From positions 248,001-312,000 of the forward strand of contig JAFEMH010002601.1 of assembly GCA_022495995.1 (NCBI GenBank): DNA of 64,000 nt, written 5' to 3'. The notes beneath the pieces were generated by a model. It searched no databases, was not told the origin of the DNA, and worked only from the letters and a program-made list of their open reading frames with translations. How positions within the stretch are numbered: the stretch's first letter is position 1; each line of letters starts with the position of its first letter. Positions 20,992-32,403 of the stretch are shown in pieces. Source of the stretch: Adenophora triphylla var. japonica (Eukaryota; Streptophyta; Magnoliopsida; Asterales; Campanulaceae). A program made the translations under genes and the position numbers.

Positions 20992-23090
20992 ATGCTCAAT
21001 TTTGAGAATGGCACCAGTCCCGATGAGGAAGTTATCAAGCTTTCCACTATGGTCCCGACTGTCCAAGAATGCCCAAAGCCTGAGTTTGAGCTGACAATGC
21101 CGAAAGCCAAAGCCACAGAAGTCTTTTCAGATGGTTGGGATGGTCCGATTATGCAGCAGTTATTCGGAGAAGAGGTCCAGGTGCCAGATCTGATCGACTT
21201 CGGTTCAGTCAAAGAGATGATAGCAATGATCGCGGAAGGAGGACAGGATCAATGCAATTCTCGAGTCGTGAGGCCCCTGACAGCGATGCCACTAAAGAAT
21301 TGGGAAATCCTCTCGGGTCCGGCCGCAACCAAGGAGGAAATGATCACCAAGCTTGGATTGGTTCCCCGTCCCCTTGTGTCAACCTATGTAAAGTCCTCCA
21401 AGTCTCTCATTATTGAGTTCGAGTCTCTCGGGTCGTCCGATGGCCTTACGCCTGAAGACTACGAAGTTGTACCCAATGCTGTATTCCCCTTTGTTCTCAA
21501 TGAAATGACGAACCTTTCTGAGTATCCCCTGATTGCCACTCTAACTAATGATAAATTAACTAATAACCTAAAAATAGTTAATAATGATTCATTAGAAGTA
21601 GACACATTAAATGAACAATATATTAAAGAAATCTTTAAGCAGGTTGTTCGGAAAGAGGAAAATCGAGCCCAAGCTGCCGAAGAGGTTTTGACAAGTGTGA
21701 ATTTGGGAACTACAGAATAGCCTAAAGAGACGCAGATTGGTAGTTTCTTTGAAGGGACCGAGAAGGATACTCTGATTGAGCTGCTAAGAGAATTTGTGGA
21801 TGTGTTTGCGTGGTCCTATAAGGATATGCCACGCCTCGACCCCTCCATAGTTGAACACCGGATACCGCTCGACCCGGAAGTCAAGCCAGTAATCCCGAAT
21901 GGTCTCTATAGGTGAAAGAGGATATTGAAAAAATGCTCAGAGCAGGGTTCATCAGGGTGATTGAATATCCGACATGGCTTTCCAACATAGTGACAGTGAC
22001 CAAGGCCAATGGGAAGATCCGATGCTGCGTGGACTTCAGAGATCTGAACAAGGCTAGTCCAAAAGATGATTTCCCCTTGCCAAATATTGACATGCTAGTG
22101 GATACCACGACCAACTATGAGGTCAAGTCCTTCGTTGACGGCTTTGCCGGCTACAACCAAATCAAGATGGCAGAGGAAGACCAAGCCAAGATAGCCTTCA
22201 CCACCCCTTAGGGCACGTATTGCTAAACTGTTATGCCATTCGGACTAAAGAATGCCGGGGCTACTTACCAGAGGGCGGCTACAGCCTTGTTCCACGACAT
22301 GATCCATAAAGAAATTGAGGTCTATGTGGACGATATGATAATACATTCCAGAGGATCCAATGGCCAACACTTTGTTGATTTGAGAAAATTCTTCGGTCGC
22401 CTCCGAGACCACAGTATGAGGCTTAATCCGGCCAAATGCACCTTCGGTGTAAGACGAGGCAAGGTGATAGGATATATGGTGACGGAACGGGGAATTGAAG
22501 TAGATCCCCAGAAGATCAAGGCCATAGTCGAAATGAAGCCACCTCGGACGCTGACAGAAGTAAAATCCTTCATGGGAAGACTACAATACATAAGCCGCTT
22601 TGTAAATCAGCTGACCTCGATCTCCGAGCCGATCTTCAAGTTGATGAAGAAAAGTGTCTGCACAGAATGGACTCCAGAATGCCAGCTCGCTTTTGAGAAG
22701 ATCAAGGCGTACCTTGTGAATCCCCCAATCCTTTGCCCGCCACATCAGCAAAAGCCACTATTGCTATATCTGACTGTCACGGATACAGCAATTGGGGCTA
22801 TGCTAGCTCAAGAGAAGAAAGATTCCAAGGTCGAAAACGCCATCTATTTCGTGAGCAGAAAGCTTCAAGGGAGTGAACTCAATTACTCTGCTTGTGAAAA
22901 GACTTGCGCAGGCCTGGTTTGGGTAGTGGGAAAGTTGAAACACTACATGCAGTCTCACCCGATACATCTGGTCTCAAAGTTGGATCCCATCAAATATTTG
23001 TTCGACAAACCTTCCATCTCCATGAGGTTGGCAAAATGGTCGTTCTTTGTGGCCGAGTACGACATCTCTTATGTGACAAGAAAATCGTGA
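20992..23090 (+). pseudogene. Tat linker, reverse transcriptase and first RNase H, with several stops
   Basis: Pieces in order: linker frame 20992-21720 ending at TAG; a segment with FVDVFAWSYKDMPRLDPSIV (21790-21850); a frameshift near 21910; RT fingers/palm 21912-22211 (VTKANGKIRCCVDFRDLNKA, DFPLPNIDMLVD, GYNQIKMAEED); TAG 22209-22211 where Trp is expected and TAA 22224-22226 where Tyr is expected; then RT palm/thumb and RNase H 22233-23090 (MPFGLKNAGATYQRA, EVYVDDMIIHSRG, NPAKCTFGV, LLLYLTVTDTAIGAMLAQE). YVDD is intact. The stops exclude function. The element's reading order is standard Ty3/gypsy. Confidence 0.92.
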
Positions 23091-23099
23091 AAGGGAGGG

Positions 23100-23500
23100 T
23101 AATGGCAGAGCAGTTGGCCGACTTCCCAAGTAATGAGTCCCGAGGACCTGAGCCCCAATTCCCCGATGACGGAATCTTTGCTCTAGAGGGAGAAAATCGT
23201 TGGCAGCTCTTCTTTGATGGGGCGTCAAACAAAAGAGGAAATGGGACAGGGATGCTTCTGGTCGATCCTACTGACGAGCACACTCCCATAGCAGTAAAGT
23301 TGAATTTTGAGGTTACCAACAATGCCGCTGAATATGAAGCTTGCATAGCCGGGTTGGAGGCCGCTCTTGAAAGAAATATCAAAGAATTGGAAGTGTACGG
23401 TGACTCTGCCCTCATCATCAACCAGATGTCTAACAAATGGAAGACCGTGGATCCAGGTCTGCAGAAGTATCACACTTACATGGAAGAGCTAGTGACCTAG
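23100..23500 (+). pseudogene. Second, archaeal-type RNase H of Tat
   Basis: In a different frame from the first RNase H: MAEQLADFPSNE, then WQLFFDGASNKRGNGTGMLL with the DGAS and following G-x-G pattern, NNAAEYEACIAGLEAAL (catalytic Glu) and EVYGDSALIINQMSNKW (catalytic Asp). It stops at TAG 23498-23500, then FKEISFHYFPRDRNRFADAL continues in the same direction (Asp near the C-terminus). This extra domain is the defining feature of the Tat lineage and places the element in Ty3/gypsy, not Copia. Confidence 0.9.
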
Positions 23501-23710
23501 TTCAAGGAGATCAGCTTTCATTACTTTCCCAGGGATCGCAACAGATTTGCAGACGCTCTGGCAACACTAGCCTCTCTCGTCGAAATACCTGAGGGAAAGT
23601 CTGTCAAGCCATTCCGAGTCGGGAGAAGAGAAAACCCCGCTTATTGCTTTAAAATCGAGACGGAGACCGAGCTGGCCAATGATCCCTGGTATACCCAGAT
23701 CTATCAGTAC

Positions 23711-24953
23711 TTGAAGAACGGGGAAGCCTCTTTCAAAAATGAAGATGGGGAATATAAAGAAGGAATCAAGGAAAAAAGCCTCTCGGCCCTGAAGCGACTC
23801 GCCTCCCACTATGTTCTTTTGAGAAACATGTTGTACAAAAAGCGTTACCAAGGCCCCCTCCTACGATGTATTGGTAAACAAGAGGCTAAGGAACTTATGA
23901 AAGAAATACATGGTGGTACCTGCGGCCCTCACATGAATGCTAGGGCTCTAATGCAAATCATATTGAGAATAAGATACTTTTGGATCTCCATGGAAACTGA
24001 CTGCATCCAATTCGTCAGAAGCTGCGACAAATGCCAGCGGTACTCGAATCTCAATCACTTGCCTCCTCGCGAGTTATACTGCATGACGACCCCTTGGCCT
24101 TTCGTCACTTGGGGAATTGATGTCATAGGCAAAATCACACCGTCAGGCAGCAACGGCCACGAGTTCGTCCTGGTAGCAGTGGATTATTTCACCAAATGGG
24201 TCGAGGCCAAATCCTACAAAGTCCTCAATTCAAAGAAAGTAGCCCTCTTCATCAAAGAGAACATCATATGCAGATACGGGTTGCCGGCCGAAATCATTTC
24301 AGATAATGGATCCCACTTTGAAGGGGAATGCGACAGGCTGATAGCGGAATTCAGAATAACCCGTCACAAGTCATCTCCCTACAGGCCCCAAACTAACGGA
24401 GCCGTCGAAGCAGCAAACAAGACTTTGGAAAACATCATTCGGAAAATGGCTGTCTGAGGCAGAGATTGGCCTGACAAGCTTCACCTTGCTCTCTGGGGAT
24501 ACAGAACATTCGTCAGAACGGCAACCGGGGAAACACCATTTGCTCTTACCTACGGAATGGAAGTCGTGCTCCCAATCGAGCTAGAAGTCCCCTCGCTCCG
24601 GGTACTATTGGAAAGTCAGATCAACGAGGTCGAATGGCTCCGGAGTCGCCATGATGAATTGTCCCTTCTAGATGAACGCCGATTGAGAGCCATGGAACAT
24701 ATCCGAGCTTACCAAGGAAGGATGGCCAGAGCCTTCGATAAGAAAGTAAAACATCGGGAGATCAGGGAAGGTGACCTCATTTTGAAAGAGAAGCCCCCAG
24801 TCCGCATCAACCCGCTTGGCAAATGGGAGCCTGTCTGGGTCGGGCCATATGTTGTTCGTAAGATCTTCTCCTAGGGGCCGTGCAACTTGCACCTCGACGG
24901 AAATCCTTTTGTACACCCGGTGAATGGCGATAAGCTGCGCAGATACTATGCAT
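23711..24953 (+). pseudogene. Tat integrase
   Basis: 23711-24457 carries the HHCC zinc domain (EIHGGTCGPH ... CDKCQRYSN) and the catalytic D,D,E: GIDVIGKITPSG, ISDNGSHFEGECD and NGAVEAANKTLE. TGA at 24455-24457 (an expected Arg CGA) ends it. 24458-24874 continues as DWPDKLHLALWGYRT, TPFALTYGMEVVLPIE, and GDLILKEKPP, the usual C-terminal fold, to TAG 24872-24874, then a last piece ending LRRYYA at about 24953. Complete in length but split by two stops. Confidence 0.9.
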
Positions 24954-24959
24954 AAAACA

Positions 24960-25200
24960 CCGAGTCAAAAAAAAACAAAAAAAAAAAGAGTGCTAAAAGA
25001 GTAATACCCTACTAGGTTGAAAACCTGAAAAGGGCGGCCTAGGTAAAAAACAGGGTTGCACCAAAAAAAAAAAAACAAAAAAAAAAAACACAAAAAAATA
25101 AAAAAAAGAGAGTGCTAAAAAGAGTCATACCCAACTAGGTTGAAAACCCGAAAAGGGCGGCCTAGGTAAAAAATAGGGTTGCACCAAAAAACAAACAACA
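24960..25200 (+). repeat. Two-copy tandem repeat with poly(A) spacers
   Basis: A unit of about 120 bases appears twice (24987-25065 and 25107-25187). Each has GAGTGCTAAAA, ACTAGGTTGAAAAC, AAAAGGGCGGCCTAGGTAAA and GGGTTGCACC, joined by A-rich runs. No coding potential. It marks the start of the Tat 3' noncoding region. Confidence 0.75.
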
Positions 25201-25516
25201 AAAAAAAAAACAACAACAAATTAACTGGGTCGACCTACGGTGACCTGAGCCCTTTAGTCCAAGGGAACGTAGGCAGCCGGAAACGGTTTGGTCTAAAACA
25301 CAAATAAAAGTCATACTTTGTTATCAATACATTGATCTAGCCATGAAGGCGTTTCGAAAAACTCTGAAGCAATTCACATATTCATTACAGTTAAATTTTT
25401 TTGATGAGTCTAAGCTCGGTTCACTCCTAAGAATTACAACCTGCTAAAAGAAACTAAAATACATAATAACTAATGTGTCTGCTACGACAAGAAAGGGATA
25501 CTCGGAAACCTCAAGG

Positions 25517-27030
25517 TCACTCCAAGCCACTCGTACCGGCTTCTCCCCTCTTCTTTCCTCCTCTTCGAGTCTTCTTCTGCTGCACGGGAAAAATGTCAGT
25601 CTTCCTCCTACCAAGCTCTGGTGTAGGAACGAGATCTATCAAACCATCATCTGTCAGGGCCTTAGTAGCCCTAACCTCATCTCTCATCTCCTGCAGTCGA
25701 GCCGGAAACATAGGAATCCGCCCTTCCTGTCTCTTGACATAAGACTCGTAGTCAGTCACGGCATCCCCGCTCCTATCATGAGGGTTGGCCTTCGCCTCAG
25801 CCCTCCTCCTCTCAGAAACTGTCATGTCCTCCGCCCCAACAATGGCCTCACGCCGTCTCAAAATAGCCACCTGAGTCTCCCCCAAGTGCCTCTCGTACCA
25901 ATCCAAGTACCAAGTGGTCAGAAATACATGCCCCGGACGCCTGAGGATAACCCTAGGAGGAAAGACGTCATACCTCCATGCTCGATGAAAAAATGGGAAT
26001 ACTGAAGGATCATCCATCGAAGCAGAAGCCACCACCCTGGTAGCTATATCCTCAAAATCCTCCAAAGGAGTCTGCTCCAAGCCAAACTGCCGCCGAACCA
26101 GAGCTGGAATATAAAAACTGGACTGAGAAAGCCCCGGAAGCATAATCACATGAGAACCATCTTGAAGCACTCTCCGAGTCTCTACCCGCCAATGAGGTAC
26201 CAACCATCTGATGTCCACAGTCTGGCGGCAAGCCATCCAATACTCCCATGAACCCTAATCATCGAGGTCCACAGTAACCCCTCTCCTGGCAAAAGTCCAA
26301 GGTTTCACCGCATCAGAAGTTTCGCGAAGGACCCCCAGGCGCTCCATCAGCCACATAGTCAAGAGAAACGGGCTGCCCCCCGTGCATATACCGCCTCCCG
26401 GTAGCCAACCTGTCAAGAGCATGAAGGGTCTCTTCCAGGATCAAGGGCACAATATCCCAGCCCAAACGGCAGTGCACAACCACATCCAACAGAGCACGAT
26501 GACAAATCCCAAAAGAGTAAACCATAAACAAGGTACCAAACATGCAGAGTGCAAAAGCATCCCAATAGCCATCATCAATCAAGCCTAAGCCCCTAAATCT
26601 ATCAGGAAGACCAGAAATGTCAAAATGATCAGGACCACGGATCATACCTTGTGCTTCCTCCATAAAGATGAAGAAGGTTGCACAACTTGTCAACGAAAGA
26701 AGCTCCTCCGGGCAAAGGAATCGCAATCTCCTCCACCTCGGGACCACCAAGCAAAGCCTGGAATTCTTCAACAGTCGGGACCATTTCATTGTAAGAAAAG
26801 CAAAAAACATGCCTCCTTGTATCCCAAAATGAAGAAGAAGCCCTCAAAAGATCATAATCCGGAACCAATTCTTTGAGAGACCACAAGCATCGTATCTTGT
26901 ACCTTTCTTCAAAGAATGACCTCCTCTCGTTCATAATCTCCCGGGACCATTCCTTGAACTTGTTGAAGAAAGAAATTTGAGATTCTTGGGACAATTTGGA
27001 TGGATTTCTCATGCTCACAATTTTCTCCAT
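25517..27030 (-). pseudogene. Antisense gene 1 of the Tat element (plant mobile domain-like)
   Basis: Starts at ATG 27030 (MEKIVSMRNPSKLSQESQIS). The first frame (27030-26629) includes FWDTRRHVFCFSYNEMVPTV and EEFQALLGGP, a pattern typical of the aminotransferase-like/plant mobile domain (PMD) superfamily. A frame change near 26690-26640 leads to 26810-26313 (GLPDRFRGLGLIDDGYWDAF, LDVVVHCRLGWDIVPLILEE). A second shift near 26330 leads to 26236-25517 (MACRQTVDIRWLVPHWRVET, FFHRAWRYDVFPPRVILRRP, C-terminal basic KKTRRGGKKRG). Its strand is opposite to gag-pol. Two frame changes may be lesions or short unrecognised introns. PMD proteins are linked to transposon silencing; the role here is unknown. 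Confidence 0.65.
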
Positions 27031-27119
27031 AGATTTTCTCTCCTTCTCCCCGAAAATGGCTGTTTGAATGGGCAGTTGAAGAAGGTGTTTGAATTAAAAG
27101 AGGGGAAAACCAGATCTGA

Positions 27120-27213
27120 AGCAAAAATTAAATGACAGTGTCAGATTCATGTCTCATCCGCACGGATACAATTGTCACCATCAAAAAAATCTGCAGCAGT
27201 TCAAACTGCTGCA
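27120..27213 (-). promoter_or_regulatory. Dyad module upstream of antisense gene 1
   Basis: On minus, in order: dyad TGCAGCAG/CTGCTGCA (27213-27192), then ATCCGTGCGGAT (27167-27156; one base away from the LTR palindrome ATCCGCGCGGAT), then an AT-rich TTTAATTTTTGC stretch (27132-27121) and ATG 27030. The order matches the LTR promoter module. Confidence 0.55.
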
Positions 27214-27472
27214 CCACGGAGGAATTTCGCTCGAAACCTGTGCAAAGCCTGTCCAAACAGTTCACAGCTCAAAACCTTTACACCCTTGCCAAAAAACCAG
27301 GGCTCATGCAACATTGCATTCATAATAGATAAAAAAAATGACAGTAATCCTAGATTATTACATTCCAAAAAAAGGAGAGGAAAAACAAAAAAATAGTGTG
27401 CATAAAAAAAAATAAAAAAATATAAACTGTATCTGTCGAGATAAGTATAGTCCCACAATCAACCAAAAATCA

Positions 27473-30313
27473 TCAATCAGAATCCTCAGTGGCTGGCGCT
27501 TTCCCCCGGTCCCTCTTGCGACTCGGGCCTGCCTCCTCAGTAGTCATGAATATCTCGGGCTCGGAATCGTCATCCTCGTCTCCAGAGAGAGGCTCACCTG
27601 GATCAACCGGTACGCCGCGATAAGGCAACCCGAGGTCTGCAAAGAAGTCATATCCGAACGTGAACGCGTCGACCCCTGGACATGCGAAGAAGACCCACCG
27701 TGGTGCCAAACATGTCCCTGTCCATGCAAATCCCCGAGGATGACGTGGTCCGAAGGCAGCTCCATGCTGGGATCTATGAGAGGAGAAAGAGGAGTCTCGG
27801 TAGAATGCTCCGAAGGAATAGGGGAAGTCTCCCGCTCTACAGGCGCCGGCTGTGCATGTCTCGCTCTGCCCTGAGCAGCCCCACAAGCAACCATCCTCCT
27901 AAGGAACCTCTTGGCCCCAATCAACTGCTTCGTCAACTTCTCCACCACCACGGCCGGGAACTACACGAAAACAAAAGCGTCAAAAATAGTTGATGCGAGA
28001 TATGATGAAATGAAAGAAAATAAGAAGAGACAGAAGCAGTAAAAAGCCATACCTTCATATCCGGATGAGGCCGGAAAGCTCGTGGGACCCGCTCAGGGAT
28101 AGGGATCTGAACTCTCAACCTGACCCCATCCTGGACATACGAAAAGTCTAATCGAGGGTATCGCACAACCCCCTCCCCCTCTCTCTCAAGCACCTGGGGC
28201 ATCCTCAGCCTCCTCAAAACAAATCGCAAATAATCCTCGATCGCCATAAACCTCGAGAAGTGCACGCCACCTCGATAGTTACCCCAGGTCTCCGAGCTCT
28301 CAGTCGGATGCATCATGTCAGCAGGAGGCTCCATCGGTGCCATCAAAGGCGCACCCTCGCCATGTTAGCGCATCACCCTCTCTCCCAGATAATACACATC
28401 ACAGGTAAAACCCCTCAAAATCCTCCATGTCATAGTCCACCTCTCCGCACCCTTCAGCTGCTCCACCTCGAAGCGGCCCCAGGGGTAGAACCTCATCCCC
28501 TCATCCGTCTCAGCTCTCACCAAAGGCAGGCAATCCCTGTACTTGAGGGTCGTGTGCCCCCTGGAACCTATCTTCTCCCGAGCATGCTTGGTCCAGGAGA
28601 GCATAGCCGAATATGCCCCGATGTGCTCCGCCGGTTGTCGCCACATCGTGACATGAAAGAACTCCAGAGCCCATACCTGCGAAAGGTAAAAATCACATCA
28701 ATTAAGTGCGGAAAGATACAGTGTGTGCTTAAAGAGAAAGCAAAAGCTTATACCTCCAGAGGGAACTCAAAGCACGTCAGGGAGCTCACAGCCTTCCCGC
28801 TGTACCTATCTAGAGCAAAGTATAGCTCTGCCAGCCCGGCCTCCCCCCAAGATAACTCTCCAGCCATCTCCACGTCAGCCAACGTCTGCAGCAGGGCAAA
28901 TACCGCCGTCCCCTCGGCATTTCCAAAATGTGTGCACGAAAAAGCGAACCACAGAAATGCCATAGCAATCTGCACCGCAGCCACTCTCTCGTCCCCAGCC
29001 TCATAACTCTCAATGCTCTCCACGATCTTCCCGTGGACCACAGCATACTCCATCCCCATCCCCTTTTTGGGAATGGGGGTAAAACCTAGAAGATCCTGCA
29101 GCTCCCGATCACTGTATCCATCTCGCCACTCAATGCTCCGTCCTTTAAAGGACAGCCCGTGATCGCAAAGATAATCGGAAGGTGTGACCGTAGCCTCGCC
29201 CCAGAAGAAATGGAATGTGTGGGTCACGTCCCACCAGTGCTGCGCCAAAGCAAAAATCTGGCCCTTACTCTTGGGGAACTTGAGCAACCCCCTCAGACAC
29301 TCAATGAACTCATACAACCCGGTCTCAATGACGATCTGTCTCGGACTCATCAAACCTCCTCTGTCCAAGACTGGAAGCCGATCCCACAGGCCGATCACAG
29401 CCTCCACTGATCCCCGAGTCTTCAGCTTATTCAGCTGCTCTGTCACAAAACGATCTCCACCCTGCAATTGAAAGAAAAACAAAAACAAATGTCAAAAAAA
29501 AAAAGAGGAGAAAATTGCATTTGCATTTAAAAGCATACTCATGCATCATAGACATAAAGTTTTGAAAAAAATTCGGCAGCATAACGGCATATAATGGACT
29601 CAGCCCCATTTTTCTCGCACAAAAGAAAAGGTTTTTCAGCAATCACCATTCATCATTCATTCATGCATAAAGAAACATATCAATAACATTGAGTCAACGG
29701 AAGTAAAACTCCGTCCCATTTTTCATAAAGGAGCACACATAAACAATTTTCCACATTCATACATTCAATCAACGGAAGCAAAAATCCGTCCCATTTTTCA
29801 CAAAAAATCATAAAACATGCATGCATGCATTCATATCATTCATGGAAGCATCATCTCATTGCAAAAATCCTATATGCAACAAAAAAAAGAAGTCCGTCCC
29901 GGATTCAGACAAATTTTCGTCATCTCATATTTCAAAAAATAAAATAAAATGGCAAATCGCCCAATCTTTTTTTCAAACAAAAGGCATATTTTGATTACCC
30001 ATATACTCATTACAACATGCAAATCATCAAAGTCCAATTTCAATACCAAGAACATCAATTTTCGGATCTAAAGAAGAAAAAAAAATCACAAAAAATCAAT
30101 TTCAAACAAAAATCGACAAAGAAAATGGAGAAATTCGAAGTATACCGTGCGAAGACTCGGATCAGTGGACCAATGTTGCCACGCATCGGGATATGGCTCC
30201 TCCGCAATCGATTGCGAAAGTGAGTAATGCCTCCTCATTCTTACGAGCTCTAATCGCCTCTCCGCAATCGGGCCGCGTCCTTGGCCTTGAATGGCAACTC
30301 CCACGTGTTCCAT
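27473..30313 (-). pseudogene. Antisense gene 2 of the Tat element: spliced plant mobile domain-like protein
   Basis: Four exons fit: 30313-30146, 29461-28754, 28676-28053 and 27960-27473, each intron with GT and AG ends, and exons 1-3 each a multiple of three (168, 708, 624 bases). Exon 1 starts MEHVGVAIQGQGRGPIAERR. Exon 2 has LKFPKSKGQIFALAQHWWDV and AGLAELYFALDRYSGKAV, joined to exon 3 VWALEFFHVTMWRQP, a PMD-like pattern (L-x-x-L-Y ... L-x-x-W-A-x-E-x-F). One TAA lies in exon 3 near 28364. A frame change near 27690 is needed to reach the acidic/basic C-terminus GDEDDDSEPEIF...KRDRGKAPATEDSD. Role unknown; the family is associated with nuclear silencing factors such as MAIN and MAIL1. Clearly spliced in its past, on the strand opposite to gag-pol. 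Confidence 0.7.
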
Positions 30314-30435
30314 TGCTCGAAAAATCAAAGAAAACGGAAGATTTTGAAGCTTCTTGGCCAACAATGGCGGTTTCTCCCTTTCTCTTTCTCGTAAATTGCG
30401 AAATAGACCGCGAGGAAGAAGAAGAGAAAAGGCCT

Positions 30436-30513
30436 TGGCCTTTATTTAAACCTGTCAGGGCTTCATTCTGGTCCGCGCGGACGTAATTGAGGTGGCAAAA
30501 AGACTATTTTGCC
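30436..30513 (-). promoter_or_regulatory. Dyad plus TATA-like module upstream of antisense gene 2
   Basis: On minus: dyad GGCAAAA/TTTTGCC (30513-30494), 12-bp perfect palindrome GTCCGCGCGGAC (30482-30471), 20 bases, then TTTAAATAAA (30450-30441), then ATG 30313. The palindrome core CCGCGCGG is the same as in the LTRs. Confidence 0.6.
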
Positions 30514-30594
30514 CTTTAAAATTCCAGGACTCTGCAGTTTAGTCCTAAACTTAACGGAAGTTAATCAAAGTTAACCCCCTTCCAAAAGAACTTC

Positions 30595-30955
30595 ACGGCC
30601 GTAAAACGTAAGTCCGACTTCTCCAGAGAAAGATAACGGAATCCCGTTTCTTTCATCAATTTCATCAACGGCAGTAAAACGTAATTCCGATTTCTCCGAG
30701 AAAGATAACGGAATCCCGTTTCTTTCATCAATTTCATCAACGGCAGTAAAACGTAAGTCCGATTTCTCCGAGAAATATAATGAAATCCCGTTTCTTTCAT
30801 CAATTTCATCAACGGCAGTAAAACGTAAGTCCGATTTCTCAAACGAAAGCTAACGGAATCCCGTTTCTTTCCTCAATTTCACCCAGGCCGTAAAACGTAA
30901 GCCCGATTTCACCAACGAAAGTTAACGGAAACCCGTTCCCAGCAGCTTTCAAACT
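30595..30955. repeat. Tandem array, about 72-73 bp unit, five copies
   Basis: GTAAAACGTAA recurs at 30601, 30674, 30746, 30819 and 30890, followed each time by TCCGA-type text and AACGGAATCCCGTTTC. The repeats are open on minus (RNRTYVLLPLMKLMKETGF-like units), but no start or domain supports a real protein. Confidence 0.85.
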
Positions 30956-31102
30956 ACGATTGGCTTGATTCCTCTTAAGGATACGTAGGTAGCCTACCAT
31001 AGGTCCAGCCACTCGACCAAAACGGTCATCCCCTTCTCCGGCAGCAAACGTAAGACCGACCCCTTCAAATGAAGTCCACCAAAGACCATCAATCCCAAAT
31101 CT

Positions 31103-31352
31103 TCAAGGTTCGAGGCACCTAAAATGCCATCATCAAGGTTCGAGGCACCTAAAACGCCATCATCAAGGTTTAAGGCACCTAAAACGCCATCATCATCAAG
31201 GTTCGAGGCACCAAAAACGCCATCTTCAAGGTCTGAGGCACCTAAAACGCCATCTTCAAGGTCTGAGACACCTAAAACGCCATCTTTAAGGTTCGAGGCA
31301 CCTAAAACGCCATCTTCAAGGTCCGAGGCACCTAAAATGCCATCATTACCAG
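31103..31352. repeat. 30-bp tandem array (first)
   Basis: About eight copies of a unit with AAGGTTCGAGGCACCTAAAA and CGCCATCATC. The 30-bp length keeps both strands open, giving repeated RFEAPKTPSS (plus) and LGASNLDDGV (minus) peptides; these look like by-products of the period. Confidence 0.9.
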
Positions 31353-31545
31353 GTCGACGCCTCAAAATAGTCACTCTAGGGTCAACATCGGAAGACCCGA
31401 ACTACGATTGGCTTGATTCCTCTTAAGGATACGTAGATAGCCTACCATAGGTCCAGCCACTCGACCAAAACAGTCATCACCTTCTCCGGCAGCAAACGTA
31501 AGACCGACCCCTTCAAATGAAGTCTACCAAGGACCATCAATCCCA

Positions 31546-31862
31546 AATCTTTAAGGTTTGAGGCACCTAAAATGCCATCTTCAAGGTCCGAGGCACCTAA
31601 AACGCCATCATCAAGGCCTGAGGCACCTAAAACGCCATCATCAAGGTTCGAGGCACCTAAAACGCCATCATCAGCAAGGTCCGAGGCACCTAAAACGCCA
31701 TCATCAAGGTTCGAGGCACCTAAAACGCCATCTTCAAGGTCTGAGGCACCTAAAACGCCATCTTCAAGGTTCGAGGCACCTAAAACGCCATCATCTTTAA
31801 GGTTCGAGGCACCTAAAATGCCATCTTCAAGGTCCGAGGCACCTAAAATGCCATCATTACCA
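31546..31862. repeat. 30-bp tandem array (second), part of a higher-order repeat
   Basis: About ten copies of the same 30-bp unit. The segment before each array (30961-31100 and 31409-31545) is also repeated (GGCTTGATTCCTCTTAAGGA, ACGTAGGTAGCC), so a unit of about 450 bp containing an inner 30-bp array is itself duplicated. Confidence 0.9.
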
Positions 31863-31954
31863 GGTCGACGCCTCAAAATAGTCACTCCAGGGTCAAAGAC
31901 CCGAACTACGACTGGCTTGATTCCTCTTAAGGATACGTAGGTAGCCTATCATTA

Positions 31955-32165
31955 GGTTCAGCCATCAGACCAAAATGGTCATTCCTTTCCCCAGCAGAGC
32001 GGATATAGAGCTCTAGCCATCAGACCAAAATGGTCATTCCTTTCCCCTGCAGAGCGGATATAGAGCTCTAGCCATCAGACCAAAATGGTCATTCCTTTCC
32101 CCAGCAGTGCGGATATACGACTTCAGCCATCAGACCAAAATGGTCATTTTCTATCCCCAGCAGAG
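31955..32165. repeat. 55-bp tandem array, four copies
   Basis: GCCATCAGACCAAAATGGTC begins at 31961, 32016, 32071 and 32126. Each unit contains a small dyad GACCA/TGGTC. Confidence 0.85.
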
Positions 32166-32403
32166 TTTCTTTCAGCAACCGACTGCAGAACTCGCTCGCC
32201 AGGTTGACATCCTAAAACAGTCACTCTAGGGTCAACATCGGAAGACCCGAACTACGACCGGCTTGATTCCCATTCGGGATACGTAGGTAGCCTATCACTA
32301 GGTTCAGCCACTTGACCACTTTGGTCGCCCCTTTGTCAAATATGGAGCCTTACTCTTATCGACGACCCCGCTTCCTTCGAAAGCGCCGTCGCCGAGGGGC
32401 TAC

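Noticed and set aside
31124..31940. Long open frames with APKTPSSR / LGASNLDDGV repeats on both strands
   Set aside because: They follow from a 30-bp tandem period that happens to lack stops; no start context, domain or splice signal supports a protein.
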